A stretch of 64,000 bases of DNA from Viridothelium virens (taxonomy: Eukaryota > Ascomycota > Dothideomycetes > Trypetheliales > Trypetheliaceae), in contig ML991787.1 of the NCBI GenBank assembly GCA_010094025.1, positions 186,001 through 250,000 on the forward strand. The letters run 5' to 3'. This document shows positions 22,652 through 33,413 of this stretch, piece by piece. Position 1 is the first letter of the stretch, and every line of letters starts with the position of its first letter. A program made the translations under genes and the position numbers. The notes below the pieces were generated by a model. The model ran no database searches and had not been told where the DNA came from. It worked only from the letters and a program-made list of their open reading frames with translations.

Positions 22652-23065
22652 GTTGCAGAGTTTTGCACAAGCACAGCCGATTATGCCTCCATGCTCAGGT
22701 CGGCGTTCCTCAGGTATAACAGCCTGGTGTTCGCGGAATAGGCACTGAGAACATTAGACAATGGCCAAGACGCTAGAATATCGATACGGATCCGGCAAGC
22801 TCCTTCGGGTAAAGCCGGCTGGTATGCTAAATTAGCCTGCGCTTTAGTCTCGGCCTTGCCCAATTCCGAGCACGACGCTGTATTTATTCTCTAAAGGATA
22901 CAGTAGGATGTTCATTGGATGTTCATTGGAAGAAGCCAGCCAGCTAATGGTTGGTAAGCATTGAATCCACGGGTCGAAGCTGACTGCTGAGATATAAGCC
23001 GCCCAGCCGCTGCGTAATAAAGACTGCATTCAGTGCGGGAAATCGAGACGAGTTAGAAGTCACTT

Positions 23066-23081
23066 TACTCCGTACGGAGTA
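23066..23081. repeat. 16-bp perfect palindrome TACTCCGTACGGAGTA
   Basis: A self-complementary 16-mer made of two head-to-head TACTCCGTA motifs overlapping at the centre. A further single copy (TACGGAGTA) lies 79 bases downstream, at 23160-23168. It may be a dyad binding site or a footprint of a repeat family. Confidence 0.7.
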
Positions 23082-23681
23082 CTGCGACATAGTTCAAGGC
23101 AGCAGATCGGAAACGCAAGCGAAATTGAGGAGGTTCAACAGCCTTGGCAGGAGACAGTGTACGGAGTATCGAAAAGAGTTGCTTTCATACTTGCTTGTTA
23201 TCTGAATCGAACAAAGCCACACGAGAGCTCATATGATCGAGTATGGTCTTTATCCGGCCTCTAAGGAGGCGAGGTAAGGTGGAAGTAATTGCACCAGAAG
23301 GCGACACAAAACAGGGTTTGCGGTTGCCAGGTAAACTCTGGTACGGCCACTTCCCCCAATCAGGCCAGGGTGGGTCAGGCACTTACGCAACGTCTGTGGC
23401 GGCAACCTCTCACCCTCTCTCGCCTGCCATAATGAATTCTTCTACATAGTGCGTACCGTTCCTCCTATCTTCAAACCATCTCCCCACGCTCACACTGTGA
23501 AAACCGATATCATGAGTATCTTCATCCAGTAGGGCGGCGCATATGTTAAAATTACCGCAGCCTGGCAACACCTCACTACACACCTTTATCTCATTTTTTC
23601 CATCTTATGCCCTCCAACTCATCATTCATCCACCACAGACACCGCGTAACTTCATTGTACGTAAAAATTTACACCACTACA

Positions 23682-23930
23682 GCAGATTCCAAAACCGGTG
23701 TCACCCTCTTGTGATAAAAGCGCGAGCGGGACGCACAGCCACGTTTGATTGGATCAAACAAGGCGAGACTCTAGCACTTTACGATGAGTGGCTGCCTAGA
23801 TATCTTAGGTTCCGATCTAGTCATATGATAATATGATCGACCCAATCAATAGGTGCAAGTCGACAGACGGCCGAGCATGCGGCCACACTGGCGCTCTTTC
23901 AGAGAGGGTGACACCGGTTTTGGAGTCTGC
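23682..23930. mobile_element. Possible MITE-like element bounded by 21-28 bp inverted repeats
   Basis: Bases 23689-23709 are a perfect reverse complement of 23903-23923 (21/21), and the match extends outward to 23682 and 23930 with one mismatch (27/28). The interior of about 190 bases is non-coding. Weak similarity continues inward from both arms. The size and terminal inversion suggest a miniature inverted-repeat element or a large stem-loop. No clear target-site duplication was found at the outer edges, so mobility is only inferred. Confidence 0.45.
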
Positions 23931-23963
23931 ATCTTGGGGGTCCAGTCTCAGGACCTCCAAGAT
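23931..23963. repeat. Strong hairpin, 13-bp stem with 7-base loop
   Basis: ATCTTGGGGGTCC pairs with GGACCTCCAAGAT at 12 of 13 positions around the loop AGTCTCA. It abuts the right arm of the long inverted repeat. It could act at the RNA level as a structured leader or terminator, or be part of the same element. Confidence 0.55.
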
Positions 23964-24853
23964 TGGTTGAAGTCATGGATCGTAATGGAAGCTCCCTGGC
24001 CTACCCTTCAAGCCTCTTATCTGGTGTTCCCATTACTACCACCCTCTCCAAAAATTTTCTTTCCATCTTGCTTCTTTCAAGTAGCTGTTCTGGACCTCTG
24101 GTATGTAGTCGCAAGTCAAATCGATGATTGGCCGTTCAGAGGTCATATTCAGGCTTTCAGCGAATTGCCCCCTCGTCGCCAGCCTCGTGGTTCCTGCCGG
24201 TCGTAGAGGCGATTTGCTAGCAGGCCGCTCCGGGCGTGAGTGAATCTCTTCCGAAGCAAAGAGGACCCCGGGTGCGCCGCTGACGAAGCTTCAGCCTCAC
24301 TCCTTCAAGCTCCGCCTTATATGTCGACGCCTTGTGCCTTTGATATCGTCACACAACTTTCTCTTCAGTAATACAAATGTTCTGTCATCCTTATCGGATT
24401 CCCACATTTACGAGCCGCAGCCTTGTGCGCTACCTACCCAGACAACTTGAGATCTGATAGGCACGACATAGTCAGGTCTTATTCTAAGGCGATCAAGTCT
24501 CTGTGAGCTTCCAAGTACATCGTCATGCTACTGGAAAATCGGGTTCGTTCATATTAGCCCCCCATTAGCAAACTAACACACCTTTTCCACAGCTGTACCA
24601 AAAGTCGTTGCATTCGCCTTTTTCGCTTTTCCTGACTGTATAGCCTCCTCGGATCGTAAAGCCGGCGAGTTCGCAAATGTTCGACATAGAGAACTCTGGG
24701 CTCAGCACATGATACCTGTCCTTGAGTTCGGTAATCAGCCTTACCATTCGCATACATCACATGGTATTCTCCAAGCAACAACTGATTCCTTACCTATACT
24801 GCCCTCTCCCGTAGCACCGGATATTTAAACATACAGGGATACAAATCTAGCTC

Positions 24854-27800
24854 ATGACAGCTATGCAGAAGGAAGAGGATGTGGTGGAAACAGATATCAC
24901 GGTTCTGTATGAGCCTCAGAAAGGGACTAATTGCGCCGTAGAGTAAGTTGATTTGGTGTCTACTTTAATTTTCGCACCCTTCTAAATGAACCAGCGTTCT
25001 CTTCGTTCACGGATTGCAAGGAAATCCAAAGAATACATGGGTTTACAAGGGAGCAGCGGCTTCAAAGTGGTCGGCGAAGTTTCCTAGATGGCTCAGATGG
25101 TTCTTTGCTGCAGCCAATACAATCAATGAAGAGCGTTGCACAGAGGTCTTTTGGCCTAAGGATCTTCTCCCGTCCGAGTGCCCATCAGCTAGGATCATGA
25201 CATGGGGTTACGAATCCAAGGTTTCGGGATTTTTTGGCAGCTCTGCAAATCAAAACTCGTTCTACGATCATGCCAATGACCTGCTCTATGCTTTAGATCG
25301 AAAGCGCAAAGATGAGGTACCAAGACTGTCCAATCCAAGACGATCCTAGCAATCGCTAAAGCAAGTAGCGCGAACGACCGCTGATATTTGTGATGCATTC
25401 ACTAGGAGGTAAAGTTTGGACTCTAAAATACTGATCATGCACTCACTGATGACCCTGCGCTTAGGGATCGTCGTCAAGCAGGTTTGTAGGCCGCCATGCT
25501 TGGTGTTGAATCCATGAGCTGATTGTTCATTTCCCAGGCTTTGATTTACTCGAACCTTGCAGAGGAAAATCCGGACCTCCAGCTTATTGAAAGCAGCACA
25601 AAGGCGTTGATTTTCTTTGGCACCCCCCACCGCGGTAGCACGTATGCAGCATGGGGAAAGCTGGCTGCAGCAATTGCTGCAGCTACCCTTTTTGATGTCA
25701 ATGCGCGAAACATCAACGTACTGGAAAGTCATGGACAACCTCTCGCAGAGCTGGAGAAAAGTTTCGGTCGGTTGATCAGGCACGACAATTTTACCATCCA
25801 CAATTTTCAGGAAGCGAAGGGCTTCAAAAGCGTCGCATATCTAAATCAAAGAGTACATTGATCGTTTTGCGGCGAAAGGTCTTTGGCTGATATTCACAGA
25901 TTGTCGAGCCGTGGTCTGCATCCATTGGAGATCCTGGCAAAGAGAGGACAGAGACCATAAACGCTAATCACATGAATATGTGCAGATTCTCTAGTGTCAG
26001 AGACCCGGGGTATGTCAAAGCATCATCCGAGATTGCATCGCGAGTAGAAGAGTTACGCAAGACAAAATCTGGTCCGTCCGCACGCATTTATGCTCATATT
26101 GACGTACTAACGACGCTATCCAGACTCTATGGCTAAGGACTACGATAGTACGTCCAACAGTGCTTTGGAGAGTATGACGCTAACTAGCCTCAGAGCTGAT
26201 GTCTGAATTGGGGAGCAATGTCTCCATTGGCATACCTACTCACGTACACGATCCGCAGTCGGGAACATTTACCTGGGCAATCAAGGATCCAAGAATCAGT
26301 TCTTGGCTCAAACACCGTCATGGCGTGTTCGCTATCAAAGGTAAGGCAGGGTCAGGAAAATCGACCTTAATGAAATATCTCCATGACAACCTCATGTCTG
26401 GGACGCATCCGCGGAAGTCTTCGCTCAAAGCAAGCTTTTTTTTTTAACGAACAGGGCTCTGCAAGTGACAAATCAGCTTTATCGATGCTGCGAGCTTTAC
26501 TCCACCAGCTACTCGAAGGTGACATAGACATGTATTTCCTGGTTCTTCCGGAACTAGAACTGGAAGCGAAGCGATCTGCAAGAGATTCGATGAGTTCCAT
26601 TGAGTGGACGATTAAACTCGTGCAGAGAGTATTGTTTTTGTTGGTCGAACGAGCGGTGGGTCTCCGGATTTTTGTGCTCATCGATGCATTGGATGAGTGC
26701 AATGAGTGCGACAGAAGCTCCGTCATTTCCTTCCTAGATAGTTGGCATCAGCACGCCTGCAAAACGCTGAATGTGCTGGACATCTGCATATCAAGCCGAC
26801 CGGAGTCCGGGATTGATTCCGATCTGTCCGAGGTGCTAACAGGCTCTTTGCTTCTCCAGAACGAAAATTACCGAGACATTGTTACCTATGTGAATGAACG
26901 CCTTGGGTCTAAGCATGATCCCCGACGACTTCTCAATCACTATGCGAACTTTGCCGCGACTATTGCAGAAATGGCCGACGGGGTCTTCCTTTGGGTGGTG
27001 CTCGTTGTTCCAACACTTAAGAGGGCTATTGCTCGGGGAGATACGGAGACTGAGCTAGAGGGTTTACTAAAACAGATCCCAAAGGAATTAAAAGAGCTGT
27101 ACAAAAGTATTCTGGGAAAAGTTGACAAGGACTGTTTATCTATCACGATGCGGATGATGCAAATTGCAGTTGTTGCGGAACGACCCTTCCGACTGGATGA
27201 GTTCCAACACATCTTGGCGTTTCCACCGAATTCCCGATTTACATCGTTCCTCGAATGGGAAAACTCGTCAGAATACATTGAGCGCGGCCCGATGATGATT
27301 TCAAGACTCCAAAGTCGATCAGGTGGCCTACTAGAAGTGTGTGAAGCAGAGGACCAATTGGATGGGCAGTCTCGTCGGAGACAAACCCTGTTCAAGGACT
27401 ATTTCGATTCACACACAAAGACTCGGCCTAAACCTTTCTCTCGACCTCAGGACAACACAAGCATCCCGGGTAACGCTGTTTTCGATGCTGAGGCTACCCA
27501 AGGAGATTGGAGAAATATGCGCAAGACTCCTCATCGACGGCCTCCTTTTCAATGGAACGACTCACAGTATATCCATTCAGACTACCAGTCTGCTAACGAA
27601 GAAATCAATCCGTCCGAAAAAGGGCAAATTATTCGGCTTATACATGAAACGGCCAAAAACTTCTTTGCATATGGCGAAGGCTTCCAAATACTGTGGGACA
27701 CCATCCGCGAATCAGGAGATACCTTTCAGGATAATCCCTTTGCTTCACCTGACGATTCATATCTTGTCGCAGGACATGATTATCTTGTACGTTGCTGTGC

Positions 27801-28344
27801 CTTCTATCTTGATCTCCGAGAAATAAGGCTAGGGACACAAAATGTGTTCAAAAAAGGCATTCGCTCCCAGGACCGAGAGAAGTTTGCTCTGTTGGAGTAC
27901 ATAAGCGAAAGTTACTTGCGTCACATTGGTGTAGCCGATAAGGGAGGATTGCAACAAGATTGGATCATGTCTAATTTTATTAGTCGAATTGGAAACGTCG
28001 AAACCTTCATATGTTGGGCTTGTGAGCATCAAATCCTTTCCTGGCTGGATCTAGCAGAGCGTCTTGGAGGAGATTTTGATGCGACAGAGCACTGTTATGG
28101 ACGACCGATCCGTATCGCAGTTAGTAAGGGTCATCTGTCAGTGGTGCAGAGATTGATCAGAGGCGGAGTGAACGTCAATGGAACAACTGGAGGATCGAAC
28201 ACAACCTTGCTTCTAGCGAACCGAAGAAACAACACTGAGATGGTGAGATTGTTACAGGAACATGGTGCTGTCATGGAACAAGTCCATCTTCTTCCCCCAG
28301 CTGGGCTAGTTGTACGAGTTGATGATCGATATGTGTTTGATTGA
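24854..28344 (+). pseudogene. NLR (STAND) protein: SERAC1-like hydrolase, NACHT, ankyrin; frame broken at a T10 run
   Basis: Eight exons were deduced (24854-24942, 24995-25316, 25369-25408, 25465-25481, 25538-25852, 25900-26071, 26124-26147, 26194-28344), all joining in phase. The N-terminal alpha/beta hydrolase shows VLFVHGLQGNPKNTW, the nucleophile loop FVMHSLGGIVVKQA (Ser148) and FFGTPHRGS, as in SERAC1-like domains. The NACHT ATPase follows, with Walker A GKAGSGKST near residue 377 and Walker B RIFVLIDALDE. The C-terminus has about two ankyrin-like repeats (GRPIRIAVSKGHLSVVQRLI and following). Fungal NLRs of this type act in heterokaryon incompatibility and immunity-like responses. In exon 8 the run of ten T at 26436-26445 shifts the frame, giving a stop at 26445 and a 410-residue product. 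With nine T the frame would give 1,042 residues. It is typed as pseudogene because of this break, which could also be variable or an error. Confidence 0.8.
26436..26445 (+). repeat. Ten-T homopolymer tract in the NLR coding region
   Basis: Ten consecutive T lie between the AGC and AAC codons that follow the P-loop region. Nine T would read S-FFF-N and keep the frame. Ten creates TAA at 26445-26447. Both flanks are clearly coding in frames that differ by one base. Confidence 0.85.
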
Positions 28345-30095
28345 CATTCTGGGATTGAACGCTTCATTGCTGGTTTCAAAACGTCCGTTTCCACTACTTG
28401 TGTCTAAGCAGCTCAAACCCGTTGATTTGCAGGAAACACTCATTTTGAACTTTGTACTCCGTAACTAAGGCTCAACCCACTTCATTCTTAGTCCTCCCTT
28501 CAGCTTGATCGTAGACTATGGGAAGGTTCATCTCAGTGAACTCACCGCTTCAAAGGCTATACTAGGCGTTTGGGCACGTGTTTGTCGTCGTCAGCTGTAG
28601 GGACTATGCCGATTGGAGCACCTAGTAGGCTAGTACCCTCAGTTCCTGGATTGCTGCGCGGAAACCGAACGATGCCTGACGTCGACCCAGGTCACGTCTC
28701 ACGCGCAATTTCGATCAGGTCCGTTGCAAAGGTACGACACACTGGCGGCGTCCGTGTTCAATCGACCTAATGCAAGTTGATAGTAGGCTGAATAATCCTC
28801 CGGACCTCTCTATGACAGACAATGTCCTATGTCTGTCCAACCGAACCCAGTTCTTAAGGTGTCATCTCACGATCTAGTAGATCATGGGCGAGACGAAGAG
28901 GCCATGGAAGCATGGTGCGCTCTGAGTTTTAACTCCAACATTCTTTGACGTCGACACTCCTGAAGATGCAGTGGGAGATCAAATGGACTCTGGAAGAGCT
29001 GAGCTCACGGATATTATACATGGCCATAAATCGAATACGACGGAGAGAATAAGTGTTTAGCTACCTCTATCGAGAACACGGGTCCAGTCTAGACAATACT
29101 ATATGACATAGTCAGCCTTGTTCGGAAGGCTTCATACCAAGATCTCTACCTCTACCATTCAGTTCCTTTCATCCGCCCATCTAACCGCTATCATGCACTC
29201 CATGACATGTACGATCGATTACGTGATTACCAGAATGTCTAATATTTGACCTGAGTAGAATAAGGAAGTGAAGATGCGGAAACCCTATTGCTTCTTGATG
29301 ACATCTACACAAAATCAAGTCCTTTTGTGAAACTTGATTGAAAAATAGCATCAAGGCTTCTTAACTATGCCTTAAAGAATACGCTTCGTGTATCATTCTT
29401 GATCGGCATAGCGAGAGAGATAATGCTAAGGGGCCCGACATATTCCATTATTTGAAGCGATGGTCTTGGCTTCTTCGGAGGAATACTGTTTCGGTAGAGG
29501 TGAGTCGCCAAGTCTGGTCATTCACACATCGAATACACAGCACTAGTAACCAACTCTTTGTGATCTGGAATTGTCGGACAATACCTATTCATAGTGAATG
29601 ATGACTGGATGACAAAGAGTGTCACGGTCCGAGCACTTTACTAGGCAAAAGATGAAAGGAACGCAGGTAAATACCTAAAGACCAGAATATCAAGCCACTT
29701 GACTTGATACGCCTAGTACTCTATATATAAAGCTAGTAGCATCACTTTTCAGGCGAGCCTATCCTCAAGCCATGACAAGAGATCCACTCGCATGCGGGTG
29801 CCGGCTATAGATCTTAAGAGTGACAGGTACTCCGCCACCAAGGTCAAACTGGAAATTTGACTTCTCGAGCGCCGGCATAAAGTAACAGGGGGCATGATTC
29901 ATCTCAATATCTCTGTTTGTGGATTGATGAATTATATTATTATGGAGCTGTTGAGGCTCGAGATCGCTATATGCATTCCTGATCTATTCCGATCCGTTGA
30001 GGGTATATTTCCGCCGTCTATGAACAAATGCTCCCGTTGCAGCCGAGGAAGTTGAGGATCGGACCCGTTGTTGAACTATGCAATATGCAATATAA
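28345..30095. other. Long spacer (1.75 kb), no gene recognised
   Basis: This spacer lies between the convergent NLR (+) and glycine decarboxylase (-) genes. No open frame over 70 codons resembles a protein. One TACTCCGTA copy lies at 28455-28463. The length is unusual for a 3'-3' spacer in this window, so it may be accessory sequence or hold a decayed element that could not be identified. Confidence 0.45.
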
Positions 30096-33000
30096 TCACG
30101 TAGGCATGGGTGCGGCATCTCCCGTCATGCCATCTATTGTCTCTACTGGGGCACAAGAACAGAAGAGATTCACATCTCCATATGCTGAGAGCAATGAGCG
30201 CGTGCAGTAGAACAGAGGATCTAGATCAGACTTACCATCATCAAGTCGCGTGACGCTGGGCCAGAACTTCTTGGTTTTGAGCCACGGCAACGGATATGCA
30301 GCTGTCTCTCGCGAATAGCTTCTGTCCCAGTCTCCCACCAGTAGATCTTTGAGCGAGTGCGGTGCCATTTTGAGCACATTCCCATCTTTGGGTTGCTCGC
30401 CCCTTTCTACGGCATCAATCTCGTGCCGAATACTGATCAATGCATCACAGAACCGATCCAGCTCTTCTTTGCTCTCCGATTCAGTTGGCTCGATCATCAA
30501 CGTGTTGGCAACCGGCCAAGACATGGTTGGAGCATGGAATCCGTAATCCTGCAGACGCTTGGCAACGTCGATAGCTTCGATTCCTGCGGACTCTTTGAAC
30601 TTGCGAACATCAAGAATAAATTCGTGTGCACAGCGACCCGCTTGGTTTGTGTACAGGATCGGATAATGAGGGCGAAGACGAGAAAGTATGTAGTTGGCGT
30701 TAAGGAGAGTGACTTTTGTCGCATGCGTAAGCCCCTTTCCACCCATCATCTTGATGTAGGACCAGCTGATGGGCAAAATGCTTGCACTTCCCCAGGGCGC
30801 GCCACTGATAGGGAAAGTCGCTTTGTCGCCGCCCGTCTTGATCAGAGGATGGCCAGGCAAGAAAGCTGCGAGGTGGCTGGCCACACAAATCGGTCCCACA
30901 CCAGGGCCGCCACCACCATGAGGTATACAGAACGTCTTGTGAAGATTAAGATGGCATACATCGGCTCCGATGTCTCCTGGCGAGCAAAGCCCGATCTGGG
31001 CATTCATGTTTGCGCCATCCATATACACTTGGCCACCATGTGCGTGAACGAGGTCACAGGCTTGTTTAACTCCTGGTTCAAACACGCCGAAGGTACTTGG
31101 GTAAGTCACCATGATAGCTCCCAACTCCTCGCTATATTTCTCGCATTTGCTCTTCAAGTCCGCCATATCAAGGTTTCCGGTCGCTGTTTCGCACTTGATG
31201 GTAACGACACGCATGCCAGCCATCGCTGCACTTGCAGGATTCGTGCCGTGGGCCGAGACGGGAATGAGACAAATATCTCTCTTTTTTCCAGGCTGTTGCT
31301 CCTGAAATTTCCGGATAACGCGAAGACCAGTGAATTCGCCCTGCGCGCCAGAATTGGGTTGTAATGTCACGGCAGCAAACCCTGTCACCTTCGCGAGATC
31401 TTCTTCAAGCTCTCTTATTAGCGTTGCATATCCCTGAGCTTGATCGAGGGGAACGAATGGATGCATTGACGAAAATTCGGGCCAGGAGATAGGTACCATC
31501 TCGGTTGTAGCATTGAGTTTCATCGTGCACGATCCCAACGGAATCATGGAGTGTGCAAGCGAAAGATCTCGCGACTGAAGATGATGCATATATCGTAGAA
31601 GCTCGGTCTCTGAGTGATGCGAGGTAAACACGGGATGAGTAAGAAAGGATGAGCTTCTCTGAAATGATCCTTGAGCACCGACTGGCGCACCAGCACCAAG
31701 TTCCGATGCAATATTTTCAACATCTAGCTCCCTCTTCTCCTCTGCAAAGTCTCTGAAAATAGCCAAGATATCCTCCACATCCTTCTTTGTAACGGTTTCA
31801 TCCACTGTAATAGCAATGCGGGCTGAGTCAATTTCTCGAAAGTTTATCTGAAATTGCGATTGGGCATGCGAGATGAGCTTTTTAGCATTTCCGTCACCAA
31901 CATGTACTACCACCGTATCAAAGATAACGTTTGATTGTGTCTCTTCTCCCTTTCGGCCGGTGTAAAAACCAAGATGGCGAACCCCACGTTCTAGGACTCG
32001 GGCGATAGCAATAACGCGATTCGCAATATCCGCAAGACCTGTTGGCCCGTGATATATCGCATAGAATGCACTCATGTTAGCTAACAGCGCCTGCGCAGTG
32101 CAGATGTTGCTAGTTGCTTTCTCTCTCCGAATGTGTTGCTCTCGAGTCTGCAGTGCTAACCTTGCAGCGTGATCGCCAAGACGATCCTTTGACAAGCCCA
32201 CAAGCCTTCCAGGGATCTTTCTTTTGTGCTTCTCGCCACAAGCGAAGAATGCTGCATGAGGACCGCCATAACCGAAGGGGACACCAAATCGCTGGGCATT
32301 TCCGAAAGCAACATCAGCACCAAACTCACCTGGTGGCCTCAGCACAGTCAAAGCCAGTAAGTCGGTGGCAACACTGAACGTGCCCTGAAATTGATGAACG
32401 ACATCAGCAAGGCCTCGGAAATCATCAATTCCGCCTTCAGTATCCGGATATTGAGCAAGGACGCCGACAAGATCCTCTCCGATGTCTCGTACTCGTTGGC
32501 TATTGTTCTCCAAGACATCTCCGACTTCGATTCTGATCCCGAATCCCTCGGCTCTGGAATGAAGTACGGAGATGGTCTGTGGATGGCATCGATGGGAGAC
32601 GAAATAGACTTTATTAGGGCGCTTCTGTCTCTGCATTGGAAGCGTACCCAGAGATAAGGTCATGGCTTCTGCTGCGGCCGTCGCCTCGTCAAGAACGGAG
32701 GCATTGGCAATTGACAAGGCGGTGAGGTCTGTTACCATAGTTTGGAAGTTCAAAAGAGACTCGAGCCTGCCTTGACTGATCTCTGGCTGATAAGGCGTGT
32801 AGCTGGTGTACCATGCTGGATTTTCAAGCACATTTCTCTTGATGACTTCGGGTACTAGGGTGCCGGCATATCCGCAGCCAATATAGCTGCGATAGACTTT
32901 GTTTTCTTTGGCAATAGTTCGTAATCGAGCAAGTAACTCGCTCTCAGTACATCCATCCTCGATCACGCTTTCAGTATTGCCTTTCTTGGAGGCAGATTCG

Positions 33001-33413
33001 GGAAGATCGATCTCCAACTGTTTGCCAGAGAGGATATCAGCTGGTAAGACTTCCTGTACAAATTGGTCCAGTGATTCAGTCGGAGGATCCAGCGATTGGA
33101 GCATCTGCTTTACCGAAGCATCATCAGGTCCGATGTGGCGACGGGGAAAGGTATCTAATGGTGTAAAGGGGGATTGTTGTGGACGGCCATCACTCCTTGA
33201 TGATTCCTCGACTGCCCGGTTGAACGGAAGAGTGGATTGAAAGCGTGGGAAGGAGACTGCCCCGGTTCTCACCCGATGATGAATTGCAGGACGCTTCTTC
33301 AGATATATGACACGGCGGGAAGAGAAACTACGGCCGGAAGAGAAACTACGGCCAAGGTCTGCATCGAGGGCGAATTGAATGTTGCGAGTGGGACACACGC
33401 GCAATCTCGCCAT
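30096..33413 (-). CDS. GCV2: Glycine dehydrogenase (decarboxylating), mitochondrial P-protein
   Basis: P-protein of the glycine cleavage system decarboxylates glycine with pyridoxal phosphate and passes the aminomethyl group to lipoyl H-protein in the mitochondrial matrix. Two exons on the minus strand (33413-30236 and 30184-30096) give 1,088 residues, close to the yeast and plant length. The intron (30185-30235) has a GTAAGT donor and joins G|CA. The Arg/Ser-rich first 60 residues look like a mitochondrial targeting peptide. The conserved start of the mature enzyme is PRRHIGPDDASVKQML. The PLP lysine is in HLNLHKTFCIPHGGGGPGVG at about residue 826. IGCGYAGTLVPEVI and SMIPLGSCTMKLNATTEM are further family signatures. 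It is divergent from ARP6 over 356 bases. Confidence 0.95.
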   Translation of the reverse strand: MARLRVCPTRNIQFALDADLGRSFSSGRSFSSRRVIYLKKRPAIHHRVRTGAVSFPRFQSTLPFNRAVEESSRSDGRPQQSPFTPLDTFPRRHIGPDDASVKQMLQSLDPPTESLDQFVQEVLPADILSGKQLEIDLPESASKKGNTESVIEDGCTESELLARLRTIAKENKVYRSYIGCGYAGTLVPEVIKRNVLENPAWYTSYTPYQPEISQGRLESLLNFQTMVTDLTALSIANASVLDEATAAAEAMTLSLGTLPMQRQKRPNKVYFVSHRCHPQTISVLHSRAEGFGIRIEVGDVLENNSQRVRDIGEDLVGVLAQYPDTEGGIDDFRGLADVVHQFQGTFSVATDLLALTVLRPPGEFGADVAFGNAQRFGVPFGYGGPHAAFFACGEKHKRKIPGRLVGLSKDRLGDHAARLALQTREQHIRREKATSNICTAQALLANMSAFYAIYHGPTGLADIANRVIAIARVLERGVRHLGFYTGRKGEETQSNVIFDTVVVHVGDGNAKKLISHAQSQFQINFREIDSARIAITVDETVTKKDVEDILAIFRDFAEEKRELDVENIASELGAGAPVGAQGSFQRSSSFLTHPVFTSHHSETELLRYMHHLQSRDLSLAHSMIPLGSCTMKLNATTEMVPISWPEFSSMHPFVPLDQAQGYATLIRELEEDLAKVTGFAAVTLQPNSGAQGEFTGLRVIRKFQEQQPGKKRDICLIPVSAHGTNPASAAMAGMRVVTIKCETATGNLDMADLKSKCEKYSEELGAIMVTYPSTFGVFEPGVKQACDLVHAHGGQVYMDGANMNAQIGLCSPGDIGADVCHLNLHKTFCIPHGGGGPGVGPICVASHLAAFLPGHPLIKTGGDKATFPISGAPWGSASILPISWSYIKMMGGKGLTHATKVTLLNANYILSRLRPHYPILYTNQAGRCAHEFILDVRKFKESAGIEAIDVAKRLQDYGFHAPTMSWPVANTLMIEPTESESKEELDRFCDALISIRHEIDAVERGEQPKDGNVLKMAPHSLKDLLVGDWDRSYSRETAAYPLPWLKTKKFWPSVTRLDDGKSDLDPLFYCTRSLLSAYGDVNLFCSCAPVETIDGMTGDAAPMPT
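33318..33353 (-). repeat. 18-bp tandem duplication in the GCV2 presequence
   Basis: Two perfect 18-bp units, 33318-33335 and 33336-33353, are adjacent. They encode a duplicated GRSFSS (GRSFSSGRSFSSRR) in the targeting peptide. Because the unit is a multiple of three, the frame is kept. Confidence 0.85.

Larger units (their letters stand above)
22652..24853. other. Long spacer (2.2 kb) with repeats, no gene recognised
   Basis: This spacer lies between two divergent genes, the Zn2Cys6 factor (-) and the NLR (+). The open frames (for example 23543-23836 and 23853-24206) do not resemble proteins. It holds a 16-bp palindrome, another TACGGAGTA copy, a long inverted repeat with an adjacent hairpin, and a tandem nine-base duplication (ATGTTCATTGG) at about 22909-22930. 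The stretch looks like accessory, repeat-remodelled DNA. Confidence 0.5.

Noticed and set aside
30357-31364. 335-codon plus-strand open frame
   Set aside because: It lies wholly antisense to the well-supported GCV2 coding exon and has no protein-like motifs; it is a shadow of that gene.
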